A stretch of DNA of 64,000 nucleotides from Halomontanus rarus. Its GTDB lineage: Archaea; Halobacteriota; Halobacteria; Halobacteriales; Natrialbaceae. A model generated the notes under the pieces. It was not told the DNA's origin and ran no database searches. It worked only from the letters and a program-made list of their open reading frames with translations. Positions 41,868-50,566 of the stretch are shown here, piece after piece; within the stretch, counting starts at the first letter, position 1; every line of letters starts with the position of its first letter. The DNA lies in NCBI RefSeq assembly GCF_029338335.1, contig NZ_CP119796.1, one strand, 5' to 3'. The position numbers were made by a program, and so were the translations under genes.

Positions 41868-43121
41868 CTATTCGCTCTCGTACAGCGGGTTCGCCTCGCA
41901 CAACTCGGCGACTTCCTCGCGGACCTCGCCGATCACGTCCTCGTCGTCGGGCGCGTCGATCACGCGCGCGATACAGTCACCGACGACCTGCATATCCTCT
42001 TCGTCGAACCCGCGTGTCGTGAGTCCGGGCGTCCCCGCGCGGATGCCGCTGGGGTTGAACGCCGAGCGCGTCTCGCCCGGCACGGTGTTGCCGTTGAGGA
42101 CGATGCCGGCCTCCTCGAGCGCTTCCTCGGCGTCGCCACCCGTCGTGTCCGGGTGTGACGGTCGGAGGTCGACGAGCACGAGGTGGTTGTCGGTGCCGCC
42201 GGAGACGAGTTCGAAGCCGCGATCGGCGAGCGTCTCGCCGAGCGTTTTGGCGTTTTCGACGGTTTGCTCGGCGTACTCCTCGAATTCCGGTTCCAAGGCT
42301 TCGCCGAAGCCGACGGCCTTGCCGGCGACGTTGTGCATCAGCGGGCCGCCCTGCCCGCCGGGGAAGACGGCGGCGTCGATGTCGTCGGCGTACTCCTCGT
42401 CGCACATGACGATGCCGCCGCGGCCGGAGCGAATGGTCTTGTGGGTGCTGCCGGTGACGAAGTCGGCGACGCCGACCGGCGAGGGGTGGACGCCCGCGGC
42501 GACGAGCCCGGTGATGTGGGCGATGTCGGCGAGGTGGAGCGCGTCGACCGAATCGGCGGCCTCCTGAATGCGCTCCCACTCGACTTCCCGCGGGTACGCG
42601 GAGTATCCCGAGACGATGATGTCCGGGTCGAACTCCGCTGCGTGTTCGGCGAGGCCCTCGTAGTCGAGGTAGCCCGTCTCGGGGTCGACCTCGTACTGTT
42701 CGACCTCGTAGAGCTGGCCCGTGAAGTTCGCGGGGTGGCCGTGTGAGAGGTGACCGCCGTGGGTCAGATCGAGCGAGAGCACCTTGTCGCCGGGCTCGAG
42801 CATCGCGAAGTAGACGGCCTGGTTGGCCTGGGTGCCCGAGTGGGGCTGGACGTTGACGTGCTCGGCGCCGAAGAGTTCGGCCGCGCGGTCGATCGCGAGG
42901 CGTTCGACCTCGTCGGCGAACTCGCAGCCACCGTAGTAGCGCTGGCCGGGGTAGCCCTCGGCGTACTTGTTCGTCAGGACGCTGCTTTGGGCGTCCAGAA
43001 CGGCGCGACTGACGTGGTTCTCGCTGGCGATCATCTGCAGCGTTTCGCGCTGCCGGTCGATCTCACCTTCGAGGGCGTCGGCGACTGCCGGGTCGACCCC
43101 TCGAACGTGCTCGTGTTCCAT
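41868..43121 (-). CDS. glyA: Serine hydroxymethyltransferase
   Basis: Start ATG 43121 (MEHEHVRGVDPAVADALEGE) gives 417 residues, normal for SHMT. Family motifs: LQMIASENHVSRAVLDAQ, NKYAEGYPGQRYYGGCEFAD, VNVQPHSGTQANQAVYFA, HGGHLSHG, ADIAHITGLVAAGVHPSP, the PLP-lysine motif VTGSTHKTIRSGRGG, and GTDNHLVLVDLRP. It converts serine and tetrahydrofolate to glycine and methylene-tetrahydrofolate. A TATA-like ACACTTATG about 30 bp upstream supports a leaderless start. It is divergent from the CHAT-like gene over 171 bp and lies upstream of folD in the same direction. Confidence 0.97.
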   Translation of the reverse strand: MEHEHVRGVDPAVADALEGEIDRQRETLQMIASENHVSRAVLDAQSSVLTNKYAEGYPGQRYYGGCEFADEVERLAIDRAAELFGAEHVNVQPHSGTQANQAVYFAMLEPGDKVLSLDLTHGGHLSHGHPANFTGQLYEVEQYEVDPETGYLDYEGLAEHAAEFDPDIIVSGYSAYPREVEWERIQEAADSVDALHLADIAHITGLVAAGVHPSPVGVADFVTGSTHKTIRSGRGGIVMCDEEYADDIDAAVFPGGQGGPLMHNVAGKAVGFGEALEPEFEEYAEQTVENAKTLGETLADRGFELVSGGTDNHLVLVDLRPSHPDTTGGDAEEALEEAGIVLNGNTVPGETRSAFNPSGIRAGTPGLTTRGFDEEDMQVVGDCIARVIDAPDDEDVIGEVREEVAELCEANPLYESE

Positions 43122-43292
43122 GTGTCGAAAGGTGACTGGACGAGGCATAAGTGTACCTTTCTCCGGCAAATCGAACCCCCGGGACGGCCTCGTTGTCACG
43201 TCTCACACGCTCGAGCGGGCCCTCGCTCGATCATGTTTGCTGACATACTACCCGATACAACTAACTGGTCCGAGTGACATTCACCGAGCCAA

Positions 43293-45377
43293 ATGATCGA
43301 GTGGGAGGTGGGTGACGACCACCTTCGCGTCGTCGATGCTGACAACGCCGAGGTAACCGTCGAAGGGAGGGGATTGACCGTGTCGGGTAGCGGTCCCGCC
43401 ATTTCGCGGCCAGTCGACGAAACCGTCGAGGCGACGGCCACTCGGTTACGGTTTCCCCACGCGATCGTCTACGCCTTCTCGCTGGGTCGCGACGAGCAGT
43501 ACGAACTCGATCCGACCGGCGACCCGCTCTCGCTTCCGTCCGGGGAGTACATCGTCGATATCGACACCGAGATCAAAATCTACCTCCGGTTCTCCGGCTC
43601 CGGGACTATCAAACAGGCCGACGACTACGAACACATCGAACTCGCGTTCCCGGAGCGACGGCGGGTCATCTTCGGATTTCGGAGCCACCACGAACTCCCC
43701 GCCGGAACGATCACCGTTCCCCCGACCACCGAGGGAATGGCGACGGCGATCACTCACCTCACCTCCGCGCAGAAGACGCCGACTCCCGACCGAACCTACC
43801 CGACGCTGCGCGGTCATCCGCCGCTCGTTCGACAGGGACCGAAGTGCGAGATCTCCGACCGAATCGAAACGAGCACGCCCGATACTGGCATCGAACTGCT
43901 CGTCCCCGACGCTATCGAACCCCTTTTCGTCACCGCACCGCTGGCTTACTACCTCCAAGCGCGGGTTCGAACGACCGACCGGGAGACGCCGGCACTTCGG
44001 CTCCCCGACGTCGCTCGAGAGGTGGCGTTGTCACCGATGCCGACCCTCGAACGGGACGCCGAGCGGTTGCTCCGCAAGACGTTCTTTCTGGACTCGCTCG
44101 TCCGGAACGCGGGCCCCTACCGGGCGGATCTCTCGGAACTGAGCATGCTCGACGCGTTAGAACTCGATATGGAGGCGCTCTACGAAGCGACGCCACAACA
44201 GCGACTGGCGACGTACCTCGACGTTCCTCACGGCGCAATCGAACACCGCCTCCCCACGTGGCACCTCACGACCTACGTCGATCCGACGCCGTCGAACGTC
44301 GAACTGCTCCCGTTCCTGCTCGACCGGCTCAGCTTGCTCGGAGTGCCACGAACCTCCGAACTCGAGGGCAAGGAACTCGTCGAGCGGTCACTCGAGGATT
44401 TTTACAGGGGACCCCAACCGCGGTCGAACCCGACCGCGCGAGCCGGCGCCAGTCAGGTTGCCTCCGTCGACATCGTCAAGCCCGAACTCAAGAGCAGCCA
44501 CGCTCACGGCTGGCTCGCGGACGGCGTCCCGATCGACGTCTTCAAATCTGCGGCCGAAGCCTACTCCAACCGATTGAACTACCTCGAGGATAGCGGAAAC
44601 CCGACGTCGATCTGCATCGTCTTGAACGACCGCGACATGAAAGGCGAACACACGGACGTCGCGGAGATCTATCGCCAGCGATCAGACGACCTCGCGATCG
44701 ACGTGTCCGTCGAGGAGTCGCTCGGAACGGCCGAACTCGCTCGAGTCTTCGAGACCGATCACGACTTCGTTCACTACATCGGCCACTGCGAGACGGACGG
44801 ATTGCGGTGTTCGAACGGGTCGCTTTCGATCGACAGTCTCGATCGGTGTAACGCGCAGACGTTCTTTCTCAACGCCTGCGGCTCGTTCTACGAGGGAATG
44901 TCGTTGATCGAGAAGGGGAGTGTCGCCGGCGCGGTCACCTTCACCAAGGTCCTCAACGATCACGCCGTGAAGGTCGGCTCGACGTTCGCCAAACTGCTGA
45001 TCCACGGCTTCAGCATCGAGCGGGCGATGTCGCTCGCGCGCAGGCGAATCATGATGGGGAAAGATTACGCGGTCGTCGGCGACGGTACCCACTCGCTGAC
45101 CCAAGGCGAACACCGCGTCCCGACGACGGCCACCGTCGAACGCCTCGACGACGACCAGTATCTCCTCTCGCTCGAGTGTTTCTCGACGCAGATGACCGGC
45201 CTCTACTACTATCCCCACGTCGAGACGAACGAGCACGCGTACCTCTGTGGGACGGAGTCCAGTTTCACACTCGAGACTGGCGAGCTGGTATCGTTTCTGA
45301 AAGAATCGGAGACGCCGGTAATCTACGACGGCGACGTCTACTGGTCGCAAGACCTGTGGCCGACGTTGCAGTCCTGA
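43293..45377 (+). CDS. CHAT-domain (caspase-like) protease-like protein
   Basis: A 694-residue protein. The C-terminal third has the CHAT pattern: strand plus catalytic-His region DHDFVHYIGHCETDG (His498) and about 30 residues later the Cys strand AQTFFLNACGSFYEGMSLIE (Cys529), the dyad of clan CD proteases, followed by GSVAGAVTFTKVLNDHAV and FAKLLIHGFSIERAMSLARR. The N-terminal 130 residues are beta-rich (LRVVDADNAEVTVEGRGLTV, EYIVDIDTEIKIYLRFSGSG), and the middle is helical. No TPR array, signal or membrane segment is visible. CHAT proteins cleave partners in defence or signalling; here no adjacent sensor or target gene is evident. Confidence 0.72.
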   Translation: MIEWEVGDDHLRVVDADNAEVTVEGRGLTVSGSGPAISRPVDETVEATATRLRFPHAIVYAFSLGRDEQYELDPTGDPLSLPSGEYIVDIDTEIKIYLRFSGSGTIKQADDYEHIELAFPERRRVIFGFRSHHELPAGTITVPPTTEGMATAITHLTSAQKTPTPDRTYPTLRGHPPLVRQGPKCEISDRIETSTPDTGIELLVPDAIEPLFVTAPLAYYLQARVRTTDRETPALRLPDVAREVALSPMPTLERDAERLLRKTFFLDSLVRNAGPYRADLSELSMLDALELDMEALYEATPQQRLATYLDVPHGAIEHRLPTWHLTTYVDPTPSNVELLPFLLDRLSLLGVPRTSELEGKELVERSLEDFYRGPQPRSNPTARAGASQVASVDIVKPELKSSHAHGWLADGVPIDVFKSAAEAYSNRLNYLEDSGNPTSICIVLNDRDMKGEHTDVAEIYRQRSDDLAIDVSVEESLGTAELARVFETDHDFVHYIGHCETDGLRCSNGSLSIDSLDRCNAQTFFLNACGSFYEGMSLIEKGSVAGAVTFTKVLNDHAVKVGSTFAKLLIHGFSIERAMSLARRRIMMGKDYAVVGDGTHSLTQGEHRVPTTATVERLDDDQYLLSLECFSTQMTGLYYYPHVETNEHAYLCGTESSFTLETGELVSFLKESETPVIYDGDVYWSQDLWPTLQS

Positions 45378-45780
45378 TCGGCTTACGGGCCGCCGTAGAT
45401 ACTCACACGTTTCGCCTCGACAGCACCCGTCGCAACCGGCCGAACGACCTGAGACAATCGTTCACTGTTGTTTCGAACTGCCACCCATAGCTGTGTGTGT
45501 TTAACACCCATACGGATTCATAATTACATGTTACTCGTATTTAGGCTTTCCCATCAGGTCACGTCGGCGACAGTAGGCGACATATAACCGTTCCCAATAG
45601 TCAATGATGTAGTCATAATCACCACTGAAGTAGTTAAAAAAACACATGATGTAGCATCTTGGTTTGAGAAATGACGACAGAATCGACAAAAATCACCGGT
45701 AGTCGCCGATGACCAGAACTTCCGGTGCCGAAACGGCCAACAAAATTAAGTACCCAGCGCTCTTTTACTTGTGTATAGGC
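45378..45780. promoter_or_regulatory. AT-rich upstream region of tbsP
   Basis: This 403-bp stretch is visibly AT-richer than the flanking genes and holds no gene. It contains the palindrome GTGTTTAACAC (45497-45507), GACATATAACC (45580-45590), and TTTTACTTGTG at about 25 bp before ATG 45781, a leaderless-type TATA for tbsP. The size suggests regulated expression. Confidence 0.5.
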
Positions 45781-46599
45781 ATGACCTCAAATTTACTCAA
45801 CCACCAGATCGACGATATCTTGGAAACGGTCCTCTCGGACGCGTCTGGGGACGTCTACATGGTCAACCCTTCTTGGGATGCCATCGAAGAGTTCGTCACC
45901 GTCGCCACCGAATTCGACGGCGACCTCCCGACGGTCCACATGCTCGCCGACGAGCGCACACTCAAAGACGTGATGGACGACTTCATCGTCGCCAGTAACG
46001 CAGCCGATCTCATCGTCTCGGACGTGCTCGCGCTTCGGACCCTCGACCAGGCACCGGAGAACTCCCTGCTGATCACCGACGACCGCGTCGTCGCTGTCGT
46101 TCACGCCGGCGATCGCGTCGGCGGGCTCGTCACCGACGACGAGGAGTTCGTCGAGGCGGCGGTCGACTCCTACGCCACCCGCTGGGAGGACGCCGACGCG
46201 TTCAACCTGCGCACGCCGCCGATCTCGCGCGTCCGCGAGACGCTCTCCGACGAGATCTCGGCCGACGCAGAGGGCGACTTCAGCGCGATCCTCAACTCCC
46301 TCGAGACTGCACGCGGCGACGGTGACGGCCTCGACGAGGTCACCATCTCGCTGCTCGTCGCCGCGAAAAACGACGCCCTGCTCTACGACATCAGCAAGTG
46401 GGGCGAGGACGTGGGGATCGCCTCCAAAGCGACCTTCTCACGCACGAAGACGAAACTCGAGGACATGGGCCTGATCGACACCGAGAAGGTCCCGATCGAC
46501 GTCGGTCGACCGCGTCTGCGTCTGAAGATCGGCGACGACCGACTGCAGGAAGCGGACAACGGCCAGCTCGCGACGGTCGCCCAGAGCATCCTCAACTAA
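45781..46599 (+). CDS. tbsP: Transcriptional regulator TbsP
   Basis: ATG 45781 (MTSNLLNHQIDDILETVLSD) opens a 272-residue protein. The first 150 residues form an alpha/beta domain with VYMVNPSWDAIEEFVTVATE, LPTVHMLADERTLKDVMDDF and NSLLITDDRVVAVVHAGDRV. The C-terminus (about 195-272) is a winged helix: EVTISLLVAAKNDALLYDIS, VGIASKATFSRTKTKLEDMG and IDTEKVPIDVGRPRLRLKI. This matches TbsP (DUF5821), reported in Haloferax volcanii to act with TrmB on the gluconeogenic gapII gene. It thus fits the sugar-metabolism theme of gdh, gfcR and the dehydratase. An in-frame ATG at 45709 is rejected because the TATA element lies after it. Confidence 0.88.
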   Translation: MTSNLLNHQIDDILETVLSDASGDVYMVNPSWDAIEEFVTVATEFDGDLPTVHMLADERTLKDVMDDFIVASNAADLIVSDVLALRTLDQAPENSLLITDDRVVAVVHAGDRVGGLVTDDEEFVEAAVDSYATRWEDADAFNLRTPPISRVRETLSDEISADAEGDFSAILNSLETARGDGDGLDEVTISLLVAAKNDALLYDISKWGEDVGIASKATFSRTKTKLEDMGLIDTEKVPIDVGRPRLRLKIGDDRLQEADNGQLATVAQSILN

Positions 46600-46855
46600 A
46601 CGAGAGCGGATTCCCACTTTTCGACGGTCTTCGAGTCGAGAGCGGCGGCGCTGATATCGTGAAGAAGACGACGTCACCCCGAGCGAGACCGTCACGCGAG
46701 TGTCCACGCCTGTCACGCTCGACTCCCGAAAACCGACGTTGGACCTCGTGATCGACGCCAACGGGTGCCACAGCGGAGACGTTCGCGTACCGGGTCGTCT
46801 CGGGAGGTGTCCCACGAGGTCGACGTTGCGCTCGAGTTCGAGGTCGAAATCGAAC

Positions 46856-47395
46856 TCAGGAGAGCCGTGCAGCCAGATCCGCTTCGGTGATGATCCCCAC
46901 CGTCTTCCCGCCCTGCGTGATCATGACGGCCTTGTAGTGGTCGAGCAAGTTGGAAATCTCGTCGAGGGTCGCGTCTTTAGACACCGTCGGGAAGCTCTCG
47001 CTCATGTGCTCTTCGACCGGTTCGTTGCGAGACTCGGAGTCGAGGTGGACGAGGTCGCTCTCGCTGATCGAGCCGACCGGAATGCCGTCCTGAATCACCG
47101 CCAGCTGGGAGTACGCCTCCTTCTCCATTCGCTGTGCGGCCTCGCTGACCGTATTCTCCGGTGCGATGCTGACGACGTCCTCGTGCATGAGATCCTCCGC
47201 TCGGATCACGTCGCTTTCGGCCTCTTCTAAGGCGTTGACGATCCGCCGAAGCGTCGACAGGCGCGGGTCGACGTCGCCGCCTTCGATCCTGGCGATCAAC
47301 GGCTGGGAGACGTCGGCCTGGTCGGCGAGTTCGCTCTGGGTCAAGCCGAGGTCGTTCCGTCGTTGGCGAAGGTCCGCTGGCGTGGGAAGTTCCAT
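46856..47395 (-). CDS. XRE-type HTH regulator with paired CBS domains
   Basis: ATG 47395 starts a 179-residue protein: an XRE helix-turn-helix (residues 5-55, LRQRRNDLGLTQSELADQAD and VSQPLIARIEGGDVDPRLST) followed by two CBS motifs (EDLMHEDVVSIAPENTVSEA ... YSQLAVIQDGIPVGSISESD; EEHMSESFPTVSKDATLDEI ... YKAVMITQGGKTVGIITEAD). CBS pairs sense adenosine ligands such as AMP, ATP or SAM, so this is likely a ligand-responsive regulator. A TTTCTATAAC element about 30 bp upstream indicates a leaderless start at ATG 47395. It converges on tbsP, with 256 bp of apparently empty sequence between stops. Confidence 0.92.
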   Translation of the reverse strand: MELPTPADLRQRRNDLGLTQSELADQADVSQPLIARIEGGDVDPRLSTLRRIVNALEEAESDVIRAEDLMHEDVVSIAPENTVSEAAQRMEKEAYSQLAVIQDGIPVGSISESDLVHLDSESRNEPVEEHMSESFPTVSKDATLDEISNLLDHYKAVMITQGGKTVGIITEADLAARLS

Positions 47396-47648
47396 ACAAG
47401 CCAATAACCACGGGTTATAGAAATGTGTTTGGGTCGGTTCCCATCGTGCTGTCGAGTGGGTGCCCGCACAGCGACGCGGAACGCGAATCCGATCTCGACC
47501 GGTCGTCACAGTCGTATCGTCAAAACCGACACCGCGAGAGAAGAGTCAGACCGGCGAACCGGGTGAGACGGGCAGAGCAAGCAACGATCCTCACGAGTCG
47601 ATCGCTGGTCTGCCGCCACTGTAGACCGTGTTTCGATCGGTAGAGAGG

Positions 47649-48005
47649 CTACTCGTCTTCTTCGGAGACGTCGAAGACCTCGACGACCGACAGCGGAACG
47701 TCCCGCAGCGCACCGCCGACCTCGCTCTTGGCGATCCGCGAGGCGTGTTCCTCCCCGTCGGCGTTGAAGACGTCCATCTCGAGTGCAAGGCCGACCAGCG
47801 CGGTGTTGGCGGCGATGAACGCGGAGTCGAACGGCTCACCGCAGGCGGGACAGCCCGTCGCACCGACCTCGACCTCGACGTACTCCATGTTCTTCTGGTT
47901 GAGTCGTTTTCCGGCTTCGCTGACGGCGACGCCGATGGCGTCGTCGATTTCGTTGACGTCACGGACCAACCACGCGGCTTCCATCGCAACGAGATAGTTT
48001 CCCAT
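47649..48005 (-). CDS. DUF555/UPF0212 family protein
   Basis: ATG 48005 (MGNYLVAMEAAWLVRDVNEI) gives 118 residues, the standard size of this archaeal family. The conserved opening MxNYxVxxEAAWxVRDV, KRLNQKNMEYVEVEVG and the CPACGEPFDSAFIAANTALV motif with one CxxC are diagnostic. The protein is soluble and of unknown role, though broadly conserved in euryarchaea. Only one CxxC pair is present, so metal binding would need a dimer or other ligands. It is monocistronic; about 300 bp of promoter-type sequence separate it from the divergent small membrane gene. Confidence 0.9.
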   Translation of the reverse strand: MGNYLVAMEAAWLVRDVNEIDDAIGVAVSEAGKRLNQKNMEYVEVEVGATGCPACGEPFDSAFIAANTALVGLALEMDVFNADGEEHASRIAKSEVGGALRDVPLSVVEVFDVSEEDE

Positions 48006-48308
48006 ACTCGATGGTCGCACCGTGGCCTTTCCTGCTTTGCGGTTCGTCGGTCGCCCCGGACGCTCGCGAAGCGGCGATCGACGGTGCGCACGAGAACGGG
48101 ATAATGGGCATAAGTTACGAGAATTGCCCGGGTCGATTTCCGTCAGGATAGGTGTGGTTCGACTCGAGTTCGTGTGTGGTTGTTCCCGACACAACCTGGG
48201 TTGAATCGCACGACTGCGTCGACCCGAAACGTACACGACTGATCATCATAGATACGCAGTCTCAACAAGACTTATATACTGTCTGCATCTGTGGTCAGCC
48301 GAACGCCG
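48006..48308. promoter_or_regulatory. Divergent upstream region with TATA element
   Basis: No gene is seen. ACTTATATACTGTC (48267-48280) is a strong TATA element for the small membrane gene at 48309, predicting a short leader of about 15 bases. Promoter signals for the DUF555 gene lie near the left end. Confidence 0.5.
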
Positions 48309-48488
48309 ATGAAATCCCGCGTGTACCACGCGACGCTGTTCGCACTGTATCAGCTGTGTATCGCGATCGGAATCGCCGCGATGCCAGTTGCCCTCGTTAC
48401 TCGCCAGGCCGGATTCACCCTCCCGATCCACCGTCTCCTCACGAACGTCGAGGCGGCCTACGAAGACGCCCAGGCATCTATGTCCTAA
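48309..48488 (+). CDS. Small single-TM protein (59 residues)
   Basis: ATG 48309 opens MKSRVYHATLFALYQLCIAI followed by GIAAMPVALVTRQAGFTLPI and HRLLTNVEAAYEDAQASMS. One hydrophobic helix (about residues 8-32) is flanked by basic residues at the N-terminus and an amphipathic acidic C-terminus, a normal small membrane protein layout. It follows a strong TATA element. I recognise similar small proteins in Natrialbales but no function. It precedes the proteasome gene by about 180 bp on the same strand and likely has its own transcript. Confidence 0.65.
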   Translation: MKSRVYHATLFALYQLCIAIGIAAMPVALVTRQAGFTLPIHRLLTNVEAAYEDAQASMS

Positions 48489-48671
48489 CGCTTTCACCCG
48501 CTGTCTCTCCTGTCCGTGTATCGAACGCGACCCCCGAGCCGACGGTATGGCTCGCCCGTCGGTCGAGGTCCAGCCCGTCGTCCGTTCTCTCGCGACCGAC
48601 CGCTGTCGGTAGCGGAAACGCCGGTGGTGAACGCCGATGTTTTATACCGTGCCGGCCGTTAGTGACGGGCA

Positions 48672-49409
48672 ATGCGAACGCCTATGCACGACTCCAATTC
48701 CGAGTTTTCCCAGACGGTCGATCAACTGGCCGACGACCCGAACCCCTACGACCCCGAACTCGGCTCGCTGCCCCAGAACGACCTCTCGCGGGCCGACCTC
48801 GAGAACGTGAACAAGACCGGGACGACGACGATCGGCATCACCACGGCCGACGGTGTCGTCATCGCGACGGACATGCGCGCGAGCCTCGGCGGCCGCTTCG
48901 TCTCGAACAAGAACGTCCAGAAGGTCGAGCAGATCCACCCGACCGCCGCGCTCACGCTCGTCGGCAGCGTCGGTGGCGCTCAGTCGTTCATCTCGAGCCT
49001 TCGCGCGGAGGTCAACCTCTACGAGGCTCGCCGCGGCGAGAACATGTCGATCAACGCGCTGGCGAACCTCGCCGGCAACTTCGCCCGCGGTGGCCCGTTC
49101 TTCGCCATCCACCCGATTCTCGGCGGCGTCGACGAGGAAGGCAGCCACGTCTTCAGCATCGACCCCGCCGGCGGCGTCATGGAAGACGACTACACCGTCA
49201 CCGGCAGCGGGATGCAACTGGCCTACGGTCACTTAGAGCAGTCCTACGAGGAGGGACTCTCGAACGAAGAGGCGATGACGATCGCCGCCCGCGGCATCAA
49301 GTCCGCCGTCGAACGCGACACCGGCTCCGGCAACGGTGTCTTCCTCTGTGAGATCACCGAAGAGGGCGTCGACATTCACGGACACAACGACTTCGACGAA
49401 GTGCTTTAA
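48672..49409 (+). CDS. psmB: Proteasome beta subunit
   Basis: A 245-residue archaeal 20S proteasome beta subunit. A propeptide of about 50 residues ends in NVNKTG, and autocleavage there exposes the catalytic Thr51 of TTTIGITTADGVVIATDMRA. Other conserved parts are LVGSVGGAQSFISSLRAEVN, FFAIHPILGGVDEEGSHVFS, the signature GSGMQLAYGHLEQSYEEGLS and IKSAVERDTGSGNGVFLCEI with the active-site Lys/Asp network. It assembles with alpha subunits into the protein-degrading core particle, likely fed by CDC48/PAN-type ATPases such as the one at the left end. Starts at ATG 48672 or 48684 differ by four residues. Confidence 0.97.
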   Translation: MRTPMHDSNSEFSQTVDQLADDPNPYDPELGSLPQNDLSRADLENVNKTGTTTIGITTADGVVIATDMRASLGGRFVSNKNVQKVEQIHPTAALTLVGSVGGAQSFISSLRAEVNLYEARRGENMSINALANLAGNFARGGPFFAIHPILGGVDEEGSHVFSIDPAGGVMEDDYTVTGSGMQLAYGHLEQSYEEGLSNEEAMTIAARGIKSAVERDTGSGNGVFLCEITEEGVDIHGHNDFDEVL

Positions 49410-49537
49410 GGACGAACGTTCACCCACGGCGAACCCGAACGTCCACAACCAACCCTACGACCCGTTCTCGAGGCGTCGTCGAAACCTGTCGCTCGACGAG
49501 CCAACGTATTTTCTCGACACGGAACGGAGAGGACCCC

Positions 49538-50248
49538 ATGACGGCAGACGACGATCCGATAGCGAAAGCCGCCTACGACGAACTGGCGGACACGTACGCA
49601 GCGGACGTGAGAACGAACGCGTACAACGCCGAACTGGAGTTCCCCGCAACGTCCTCGTTGATTCCGGACGTCGCTGGAAAACGCGTGCTCGACGCGGGCT
49701 GTGGAACCGGGGTCTACACGGAGTGGCTCGTCGATCAGGGGGCCGACGTCGTCGGGGTCGACGTGAGCGACGAGATGCTCGGCCACGCTATCGAGCAGGT
49801 TGGAGACCGCGCAGCGTTCAGACAGGCAGATCTGGGAGCGCCACTCGAGTTCGCGACTGCACAGTCGTTCGACGGCATCGTGAGCGCTCTCGCGCTCAGT
49901 TACGTCGAGGACTGGCGAGGCGTATTCTCCGAGTTCGCTCGTCTCCTCAGGCCCGGCGGCTTCTTCGTCTTCTCCACCGGACACCCGCTCGACGAGTTCC
50001 CGCCGGAAAACGACGAAGCGGAGAATTACTTCGAGGTGGAACGCCTGTCCAAAGAGTGGGACGTCGACGTTCCCTACTACCGCCGACCCTTCTCGGAGAT
50101 GCTCAACCCGCTCCTCGAGAACGGCTTCCAGTTGGACACGGTCGTGGAACCCCAACCGACGGCGGCGTTCGAGGACCAGCGGCCGGAGCGATACGAGAAG
50201 GAGTCGAGATATCCGGTCTTCCTCTGCGTGCGGGCGACGAAGCGATGA
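49538..50248 (+). CDS. Class I SAM-dependent methyltransferase
   Basis: A 236-residue Rossmann-fold methyltransferase. Motif I is KRVLDAGCGTGVYTEWLVDQ (SAM glycine loop), motif II VVGVDVSDEMLGHAIEQV, and motif IV SFDGIVSALALSYVEDWRG, followed by FARLLRPGGFFVFSTGHPLD. The methyl-acceptor region near the C-terminus (DVPYYRRPFSEMLNPLLENG) is typical of the small-molecule Methyltransf_11/25 group. It follows psmB on the same strand by 128 bp but has no clear functional link. The substrate is unknown. Confidence 0.9.
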   Translation: MTADDDPIAKAAYDELADTYAADVRTNAYNAELEFPATSSLIPDVAGKRVLDAGCGTGVYTEWLVDQGADVVGVDVSDEMLGHAIEQVGDRAAFRQADLGAPLEFATAQSFDGIVSALALSYVEDWRGVFSEFARLLRPGGFFVFSTGHPLDEFPPENDEAENYFEVERLSKEWDVDVPYYRRPFSEMLNPLLENGFQLDTVVEPQPTAAFEDQRPERYEKESRYPVFLCVRATKR

Positions 50249-50566
50249 GACCCCTGTCGCGACTGATACGGACTGCTGTCCGTCGTTTCAGGCACAACCG
50301 CGAATGGTCCGGTGGCACCGGCAAACGGGTCCGCCAATCCGTATGAGAGACCACACCGTCTCTTCCGATCGCGGGGGGATGACAGGAGTGCGATCCGATT
50401 TCGGCCCGGCGAGACGGTACCGGGCTCGGGGGATTAGGGTCGAGACCGAGACCGAGACCGGGGCCGACAGAATCGCCCTGGCCTCACCTTCGCTCTCGGA
50501 TCCGGACTCGAACTCGAACTCGAGGAGCGGGCTGATATCGACCGGACCAATCGGCGACACCTCTCG
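50249..50566. other. Intergenic stretch, no gene seen
   Basis: These 318 bp lie between two convergent genes. They hold a run of imperfect hexanucleotides (GAGACCGAGACCGAGACC, about 50441-50460, and GAACTCGAACTCGAACTCGA, about 50508-50522) but no plausible coding frame. They are presumably the transcript ends of both genes. Confidence 0.4.

Noticed and set aside
43293..45377. Type III-E or gasdermin-type CHAT defence pair
   Set aside because: No Cas protein, gasdermin-like or other partner gene is adjacent; glyA and tbsP are ordinary chromosomal genes.
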